A stretch of 64,000 nucleotides of DNA, taken from Mycobacterium gallinarum (GTDB lineage Bacteria; Actinomycetota; Actinomycetes; Mycobacteriales; Mycobacteriaceae). Position 1 is the stretch's first letter, and the number at the start of each line of letters is the position of its first letter. The stretch spans positions 3,534,001 to 3,598,000 of the forward strand of contig NZ_AP022601.1 in assembly GCF_010726765.1 (NCBI RefSeq). Reading direction: 5' to 3'. A model generated the notes under the pieces. It was not told where the DNA came from, made no database searches, and worked only from the letters and a program-made list of their open reading frames with translations. The position numbers were made by a program, and so were the translations under genes. Shown in pieces: positions 58,494 through 64,000 of the stretch.

Positions 58494-59227
58494 CAGGCCC
58501 CCCGGAACCTCGGCGGCCGCTTCTCGATGCGCGCCACCTGAGCCTCGATGACGTCCTGGCTTGCCCACGCCCGATCGAAGAGCTCCGTGTGCTCAGGCCA
58601 CGGCTCTTCGTAGGCACCGTCGTCGTTGAGCACCCGCTTGGCGTGCTGCAGCGCCAACGGTGCATAGCCGGCGAGCTCAGCGGCCCAGGCCTGCGCGTCG
58701 GCCAGCGTGCCGATGCGGTTGGCCATACCCGTGTGCAGCGCGGCCTCGGCGGTGAGCCGTTCGGCACCGAGCAGCATTCCCCGCGCGCGGCCGGCGCCCA
58801 CCAGCGAGGTGAGTCGGCGGATGCTCCAGTTGTCCAGCGCCAGACCATATTTGGCGACTGGGAATTGGAAGTAACCGTCGGGGTCAACGACCCGCAGGTC
58901 GCAGATCATCGCGAGAATGACACCGGCCCCGATTGCGGGCCCGTTGATCGCGCCGATGACGGGGACCGGCGCCTTATCGATCGCGATGTTCAGTGCTTTC
59001 GCCTTCTCGGGCAGTTCCTCGGCGACCCCCGCGGCGTCCGACAGATCAGCGCCAGCACTGAACACGTGGCCGGCACCGGTCAGCACAATGGCCCGGATGT
59101 CTTCGCTCGCGGCTTTCTCGACCGCCTCGCGCAGGCCGTCGACGAGCGCAGCGTTGAGCGCGTTGCGGCGGTCGGCACGCTGCATTTCCAGTGTCATCAC
59201 GTCGCCGTCGCGGGTCACACCAATCAT
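58493..59227 (-). CDS. echA6: Enoyl-CoA hydratase-family protein EchA6
   Basis: A 244-residue crotonase-fold protein. [36 protein letters not shown] and [20 protein letters not shown] give the CoA-binding pocket and oxyanion hole. The usual two catalytic Glu are not evident. That fits reports that mycobacterial EchA6 binds long-chain acyl-CoA and shuttles it to mycolic-acid synthesis rather than hydrating it. The length and the position beside accD3 match M. tuberculosis. The ATG at 59227 is 26 bases from the divergent accD3 start. Confidence 0.92.
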   Translation of the reverse strand: MIGVTRDGDVMTLEMQRADRRNALNAALVDGLREAVEKAASEDIRAIVLTGAGHVFSAGADLSDAAGVAEELPEKAKALNIAIDKAPVPVIGAINGPAIGAGVILAMICDLRVVDPDGYFQFPVAKYGLALDNWSIRRLTSLVGAGRARGMLLGAERLTAEAALHTGMANRIGTLADAQAWAAELAGYAPLALQHAKRVLNDDGAYEEPWPEHTELFDRAWASQDVIEAQVARIEKRPPRFRGA

Positions 59228-59253
59228 GGCGCCACCCTATATACCCTCTGAGT

Positions 59254-60723
59254 GTGAGCCGGATCGGTGCCCTTGACCTGCGCGATGCCGTGCTCGACGC
59301 GGATTCGTACCGCAGCTGGGACACCCCACCGCTGGACGTCGGCGGCAACGAGGAGTACCGGCGCGAGCTGGCTGACGCGGCGGCCAAGACCGGCCTTGAC
59401 GAGTCGGTACTGACGGGTGAGGGCACCGTGTTCGGGCGACGAGTGGCCCTGGTGGCCTGCGAGTTCGATTTCCTGGCGGGTTCGATCGGGGTGGCGGCGG
59501 CGGAGCGGATCACCCGCGCGGTGGCCCGCGCGACGGCCGAGCGCCTGCCGCTGGTCGCGTCACCGAGTTCAGGTGGCACCCGCATGCAGGAGGGCACGGT
59601 CGCGTTCCTGCAGATGGTCAAGATCGCGGCGGCCGTCGACCTGCACAAGCGGGCGCATCTGCCCTATCTGGTGTACCTGCGTCATCCGACAACCGGTGGG
59701 GTGTTCGCCTCGTGGGGGTCACTTGGCCATGTGACCGCGGCCGAACCGGGCGCGCTGATCGGTTTCCTCGGCCCGAGGGTGTACGAGCACCTTTACGGTG
59801 AAGCCTTCCCTCCGGGTGTGCAGACCGCGGAGAACCTGGAGCGCCACGCCGTGATCGACGGCGTCGTGCCGCTGGAGGCGGTGCGCTCAACGCTCGACCG
59901 CACGCTGAAGGTCCTCGCCGATGCGCCCGAGCCACCACCGCCACCGCCGGCGTCCGTGCCGATACCCGACGTGCCCGCGTGGGATTCGGTGGTGGCCTCG
60001 CGTCGGCCGGACCGCCCCGGCGTGGGATATCTGCTGCGGCACGGCACATCCGACCGGGTCCTGTTGTCGGGCACCGGCCGCGGCGAGGATGCCACCACAC
60101 TGCTGGCGTTGGCCAGGTTCGGCGGTCAACCGGCTGTCGTGCTCGGCCAGCAGCGGGTGCTGGGCGGGATGGTCGGCCCGGCGGCGCTGCGTGAGGCGCG
60201 ACGCGGCATGGCGCTGGCTGCGGGACTCAAGTTGCCGCTGGTGCTCGTCATCGACACGGCGGGACCTGCGCTCACGGTCGAGGCCGAACAGGATGGCCTG
60301 GCCGGCGAAATCGCGCGCTGCCTGGCCGATCTCGTCACGCTGGACACGCCGACTGTGTCGATCCTGCTCGGCCAGGGCAGCGGGGGGCCCGCGCTGGCGA
60401 TGGTGCCCGCGGACCGGGTACTGGCCGCATTGCATGGCTGGCTCGCCCCGCTGCCACCGGAGGGCGCGAGCGCCATCGTGTTTCGCGACACCGACCACGC
60501 ACCGGAACTCGCTGCGGCGCAGGGCATCCGATCGGCCGACCTGTTGCGCAGCGGCATCGTCGACGCGATCGTGCCGGAGCGTCCGGATGCCGCGGACGAG
60601 CCGCTGGCGTTCACCCAGAGGTTGTCGGCGACGATCGCCAACGAACTGCATTCGCTGCGTTCAGTTTCCGACGACGAGCGACTGTCCGACAGGCTGGCGC
60701 GGTATCGCCGGATCGGGTTGTAG
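59254..60723 (+). CDS. accD3: Acyl-CoA carboxylase beta chain-like protein AccD3
   Basis: A 489-residue carboxyltransferase with two crotonase-like halves. The first has LPLVASPSSGGTRMQEGTVA (about residues 92-111), the acetyl-CoA carboxylase beta-type motif. The second has VLVIDTAGPALTVEAEQDG and LGQGSGGPALAMVPADRVLA. AccD3 resembles the fused alpha and beta parts of acetyl-CoA carboxylase; its own acyl-CoA substrate is not settled. The GTG at 59254 (SRIGALDLRDAVLDADSYR) gives the expected length. It converges with the large repeat-protein gene, with seven bases between. Confidence 0.9.
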   Translation: MSRIGALDLRDAVLDADSYRSWDTPPLDVGGNEEYRRELADAAAKTGLDESVLTGEGTVFGRRVALVACEFDFLAGSIGVAAAERITRAVARATAERLPLVASPSSGGTRMQEGTVAFLQMVKIAAAVDLHKRAHLPYLVYLRHPTTGGVFASWGSLGHVTAAEPGALIGFLGPRVYEHLYGEAFPPGVQTAENLERHAVIDGVVPLEAVRSTLDRTLKVLADAPEPPPPPPASVPIPDVPAWDSVVASRRPDRPGVGYLLRHGTSDRVLLSGTGRGEDATTLLALARFGGQPAVVLGQQRVLGGMVGPAALREARRGMALAAGLKLPLVLVIDTAGPALTVEAEQDGLAGEIARCLADLVTLDTPTVSILLGQGSGGPALAMVPADRVLAALHGWLAPLPPEGASAIVFRDTDHAPELAAAQGIRSADLLRSGIVDAIVPERPDAADEPLAFTQRLSATIANELHSLRSVSDDERLSDRLARYRRIGL

Positions 60724-60730
60724 CGGCGAT

Positions 60731-63700
60731 CTAATCGGACGGGATGCCGATGAGCGGCGCGGCCTGCAATTCGGGGCCGACGACAATCCATTGTCCGTAT
60801 GGCTGGCTGCCCTGGATTTCGCGAACCTCGTTCAGATCCGTGACAATTTCGAGGCCTCCGTTGGCGCCGACCTCGACGGCACCGATGGCGATGTCGGCAA
60901 TCTTCAGTTGTGGCGTGTAGATCGTCTCCAGGATGGTTTGGCCGTTCTCACCGACCCAATGAATGACGCCCTCGACTCTCTCCCGCCGCGCCATTTCCTC
61001 GGCAAAGGCCTTCTCCAGCTCTTCCGATTCGATTTGTTGCTGCCACATGTCGTAGATCGCTTGGGGTATCTCATTGTTGAAGATGTAACCACCGACTTGG
61101 CCGGGAATTCTTTCGTAGAACAATCCCTCCGGGAATGTGCCGGGCAGGAATTCCATCACGCTGTAGGTGGTATAGGGATGCTCATCCGAGTAGACGTCAA
61201 TCTTGATGTCGATGGCATCGCCCACCGTCATCTTGCGGAAGCCGGTGATGAACGGGTTTCCCATTTCGCCGGGCAGGTTCACGCCGGTGACAACGTAGAC
61301 ATCTGGCGTGACGAGTTGACCGGTGCGCGGATCGACGACTTTATCGGGAGCATTGGCCATCGTCCACTCGCCGTGGTGGTACAACCACTCGTCATCGGGT
61401 CCGAGTTCTGCTTCCAAGTCCCCGGTGAACAGGCTTTGTACAGAGTAATTTCCGCGGGGATTTATGCCACCGGGAAGAGCGATGAAGTCCAGGAAGCGCT
61501 GCGGCGCGGGCTCGGGATCCGTCGGATAACCGGCAGGCAATATCTGCACCGTCACCGGAATCGCGGTCGAGTTACCCAGGCTGTCCGTCGCTTTGATGAG
61601 GAACATCACGCCGAGCACCCGGCCCGACTCGGCAGCAAGCTGGCGTGCAGCGGCGCTTGGGGTGTAGGTGTAAGTCCCGTCCGGGTTGACCACGACCGTG
61701 CCGAGCTGGCCACTGTTCGAGCCCTCGTATTGGACGTCGCTCGCGGGAGCACCGGGGGCGGGGTGGACGGTGACTTTCCCATTGGTGACACTGGTCGTCG
61801 TATTGGTCGGCTCGTTGGTGATCGTGACACGGCTGTCGCCGGCCGGCGGCGCCACCACATGGACCTTCGTCGTCGGTGTCGGTCCGCTGGTGTCGACTGT
61901 GGTCACCAGCAGCCTGCCGCCTTCACCGATGACCACAGACGAAGACGTGGCGGTGACGCCCGACTCCTCGGTCACCGGCGCACCGCTGTACACCGCGTAT
62001 TTCTCGGCCCCCGCCGACGTGACTCTCCACACGGTCGTGATGGTGGTGCCGTCGGCGGCGATGTCCTTCACCGTGAAATAGGCATTCCCTGCGTCGTCGA
62101 AGACGACCTGACCGACAACCTGCCCGTCGTCGCTCGTGATGAATCCCACGACGTCGCCGTTGCGGTCGAGCACCGTCAACGGGTTGGCGGGGCCGCTGGA
62201 CACGACGGCGACGTTGCCGTTCGGACCAATTGTCAGTTTCAGGAAGGAATCGTCGCCGACCGGCGCACTTTCCTTGTACCCGGCGAACTTGCTGGTGGAG
62301 ATCCGTACAACGACTCCGTTAGGGGTGGCGACGGTGGCGTACGCCGTGCCATCGGCACCGAACGTCAGGTTGTCGAAGTCGAAGGGAATCACGGTCTTCT
62401 GACCGGTCGGGCTGATGACGGCGCGAACTGGGTTACCACCTTCGCTGTAGGAAACCCAGAGGTTGTTCAGAGGATCCTTCACGTGATCGACCGAGAAGGC
62501 GAAATCGCCGAGAGGTACGAAACTCAGGGAGCCGTTCGGCCGCACGACGATCACCTGGTTCGCATCGGTTTCGGAGTCGCTGTTGAGCAGGAAGAGAGTT
62601 CCGTTGCTGGCGGTGTCGAGCAATGTGGGATCGAAGAAGGTGTTGACGGCGGAGCTGGTGATGACCCCGTTGTTGATGACCGAAACCCTCACCTCGTTCG
62701 GGTTATCATTGCTCCTGGTCACCAGATACGCCGTTCCGTCCGGGGCGACCATCACGTCGGACACCGGGAAGCCGGCAACCTGGCGGGTGGAGAGCGCGCC
62801 GCTCGGGCTGAACACCAAGACCTTGGTGTTGAAAGACTCGTCGATGGTCGGCAGGTAGACGGTGCCCTGCGGCCCCACGCTTATCTCGGCGCCGGGTACG
62901 AGCGAACCTGGATTTGGCACTGACGCCGTGTGACTCACGCCGCCGGCGTTGATGGCGAGGATCTTGACCTTCAGAGTCGCCGGGGTGGTACCCGAGACTT
63001 GGAACGCAGCGATGCTGCCGTCCGGTCCCAATACGGGATCCGAATTGATCTGGTAGGCGGTCGCAGCGCCCGCGCTGAGGGGAATCAACTTCACGATCGG
63101 TCGGCCTTGCGCGTCGAAACCACCCGCCGCGGCCAAGTAGTACCGGTCGTTTTGCCCAACCACCTGTAGTGCCGAGCTTGCCGGGACGGTGGTGGTGGTG
63201 CTGACGGACTTGGCGTTGATCACCCGCACCGTCGCGGTTTGCGCGGCGCTGTCATAGGAGACGATGGTGATGCCGCCGTCCGTGCGCACAATCGGACCTG
63301 ACGGTTCGCCCGAGAAGGCGGCGGTGTCACCGATGAGTCCGCCGTAGGGGTGATAGGCCCGTACGAACCAGGACGCGCGGCCTTGGGCGTCTGTTCGCGC
63401 TATGGGTTGATAGATGATGCCCGTCTTGCCGACGACTGCGTTACCTACGGGAAGGCCGGCGATGGGTGAGGGGTTGGCCGACGCCGCCGGCGGAGCGATG
63501 TTGACCTGCACCGTTACCGTGGTGGTGCCGCCGGTGTGGCCGTCGTTGACCGTCACGCTGAAGGTGGTCGTCTTCGCCGATGCGGGAGCGTTGGCCGCGC
63601 CTGCGGCTTGGCGCGCGGCCTCGGTCGGCGTGAAGGCGAAGGTGCCGTTCGGGTTGACCACCAACGAACCCGCACTGGTGCTGGTCGGTCCCGCGTAGGT

Positions 63701-64000
63701 CAGCGCGTCCCCATCGACGTCGTCGGCGAGCACCGTGCCGGTGACCATGCCGGTGGAGGTATTCGTCTGTACGCCACTGGTTCTGCCGTTGGTCGGCGCG
63801 CTGTTCTTGGGGCTGATCGTGACCTTGACGGTCACTGCGAGCGGGGCGCCACCGTGCCCATCGTCAACCATCACGGTGAACGTGTCGATCTTGGCAGCGG
63901 CCGGCGCGTTGAGGGCCGCGGCGGCATGGCGTGCGACGGGATTCGGGGTGTAGGTGAATGTGCCATTCGAGTTGACCACGACGGCGCCCTTGGATGTGGA
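60731..64000 (-). CDS. Large Ig-like/VCBS-repeat protein, C-terminal part
   Basis: The reading frame is open for 1,090 codons and runs off the right edge without a start. At least three Ig/cadherin-like modules are visible, each with the V-V-N-P-N-G-T-F-x-Y-T-P pattern followed by ARxAAA: at about 63990-63810, 63680-63490 and 61700-61530. Between them is a long region of beta-rich repeats (about 63450-61900; for example APDGTAYLVT, TFGADGTAYATV, TIGPNGNVAVVS) that reads like a propeller. The last 280 residues form a distinct domain. In mycobacteria such proteins are usually exported and very large. It is probably a surface or adhesin-like protein; the N-terminal signal is outside the window. 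Confidence 0.85.
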   Translation of the reverse strand, partial: STSKGAVVVNSNGTFTYTPNPVARHAAAALNAPAAAKIDTFTVMVDDGHGGAPLAVTVKVTISPKNSAPTNGRTSGVQTNTSTGMVTGTVLADDVDGDALTYAGPTSTSAGSLVVNPNGTFAFTPTEAARQAAGAANAPASAKTTTFSVTVNDGHTGGTTTVTVQVNIAPPAASANPSPIAGLPVGNAVVGKTGIIYQPIARTDAQGRASWFVRAYHPYGGLIGDTAAFSGEPSGPIVRTDGGITIVSYDSAAQTATVRVINAKSVSTTTTVPASSALQVVGQNDRYYLAAAGGFDAQGRPIVKLIPLSAGAATAYQINSDPVLGPDGSIAAFQVSGTTPATLKVKILAINAGGVSHTASVPNPGSLVPGAEISVGPQGTVYLPTIDESFNTKVLVFSPSGALSTRQVAGFPVSDVMVAPDGTAYLVTRSNDNPNEVRVSVINNGVITSSAVNTFFDPTLLDTASNGTLFLLNSDSETDANQVIVVRPNGSLSFVPLGDFAFSVDHVKDPLNNLWVSYSEGGNPVRAVISPTGQKTVIPFDFDNLTFGADGTAYATVATPNGVVVRISTSKFAGYKESAPVGDDSFLKLTIGPNGNVAVVSSGPANPLTVLDRNGDVVGFITSDDGQVVGQVVFDDAGNAYFTVKDIAADGTTITTVWRVTSAGAEKYAVYSGAPVTEESGVTATSSSVVIGEGGRLLVTTVDTSGPTPTTKVHVVAPPAGDSRVTITNEPTNTTTSVTNGKVTVHPAPGAPASDVQYEGSNSGQLGTVVVNPDGTYTYTPSAAARQLAAESGRVLGVMFLIKATDSLGNSTAIPVTVQILPAGYPTDPEPAPQRFLDFIALPGGINPRGNYSVQSLFTGDLEAELGPDDEWLYHHGEWTMANAPDKVVDPRTGQLVTPDVYVVTGVNLPGEMGNPFITGFRKMTVGDAIDIKIDVYSDEHPYTTYSVMEFLPGTFPEGLFYERIPGQVGGYIFNNEIPQAIYDMWQQQIESEELEKAFAEEMARRERVEGVIHWVGENGQTILETIYTPQLKIADIAIGAVEVGANGGLEIVTDLNEVREIQGSQPYGQWIVVGPELQAAPLIGIPSD

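Noticed and set aside
59921..62923. Very long open frame (about 1,000 codons) on the plus strand across accD3 and the repeat-protein gene
   Set aside because: It overlaps two well-supported genes in other frames. Its translation is Arg/Gly/Asp-rich and matches no family, as expected for a GC-rich antisense or shifted frame.
60731..64000. CRISPR-like or tandem DNA repeats in the repeat-protein gene
   Set aside because: The similarity is at protein level between diverged modules; there are no regularly spaced identical DNA repeats.

Overview
The window looks like a GC-rich, fast-growing or environmental Mycobacterium (Mycolicibacterium type). Evidence from the sequence: frequent GTG starts, ATGA/GTGA/TGATG gene overlaps, many FadE-, SDR- and P450-type genes, an F420-dependent oxidoreductase, and backbone genes that I recognise as the M. 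tuberculosis Rv0904c-Rv0914c neighbourhood in inverted order. From right to left that backbone is accD3, echA6, an Rv0906-type hydrolase, an Rv0907-type serine hydrolase, ctpE, the Rv0909/Rv0910 toxin-antitoxin pair, an Rv0911-type two-domain VOC protein, possibly an Rv0912-type membrane protein, and the Rv0913c carotenoid-oxygenase and Rv0914c thiolase pair. No stretch of more than 300 bases lacks a gene. No rRNA, CRISPR array, transposase or integrase was seen.

Layout. 0-5 kb: a partial glutamate-cysteine-ligase-type gene, an F420 oxidoreductase, a short COX3/COX4-like (NorE/NorF-like) membrane operon, tRNA-Arg(CCT), and three small accessory genes. 5-13.7 kb: backbone thiolase and carotenoid oxygenase, a tandem HxlR regulator, a CIRCE-controlled hsp20, then small housekeeping and accessory genes. 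13.8-29.6 kb: amidohydrolase, then a translationally coupled 12-gene catabolic operon on the minus strand (SDR, Rieske oxygenase, Baeyer-Villiger-type FAD monooxygenase, SDR, CoA transferase, two large/small acyl-CoA dehydrogenase pairs, Gfo/Idh oxidoreductase, ThDP enzyme, aldehyde dehydrogenase). 29.8-35.9 kb: a divergent plus-strand operon (beta-propeller protein, GntR regulator, two acyl-CoA-ligase-type enzymes and an SDR), with paired palindromes in the shared promoter region. 36-38.9 kb: an NAD(P)-binding protein and a molybdopterin oxidoreductase.

38.9-52.2 kb is the most unusual part. Two paralogous TetR regulators and a shared operator (TTGACT-N2-AGTCAA type) sit at three promoters. 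They frame a set of genes that does not match any system I know: two closely related polytopic membrane proteins with blocks of identical DNA, two tiny membrane peptides (34 and 42 aa), a NorD/CbbO-type VWA protein with a NorQ/CbbQ-type AAA+ ATPase, a single-pass membrane protein, two cytochromes P450, three DapB-like reductases, a VOC protein, and at the end a homologue of eukaryotic ERG2 (C-8 sterol isomerase)/sigma-1 receptor. My reading is an inducible membrane oxygenase or other metalloenzyme with its own AAA+/VWA activation machinery, working with P450s on a bulky hydrophobic, possibly steroid- or terpenoid-like, compound. The paired acyl-CoA dehydrogenases and the Rieske and Baeyer-Villiger enzymes of the neighbouring operon would suit breakdown of such a compound. 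The substrate is inference.

52.2-64 kb returns to backbone genes and ends in a large, incomplete Ig-like repeat protein. The roughly 38 kb between the Rv0911-type and Rv0910-type genes is best explained as an accessory catabolic island inserted into a conserved block.
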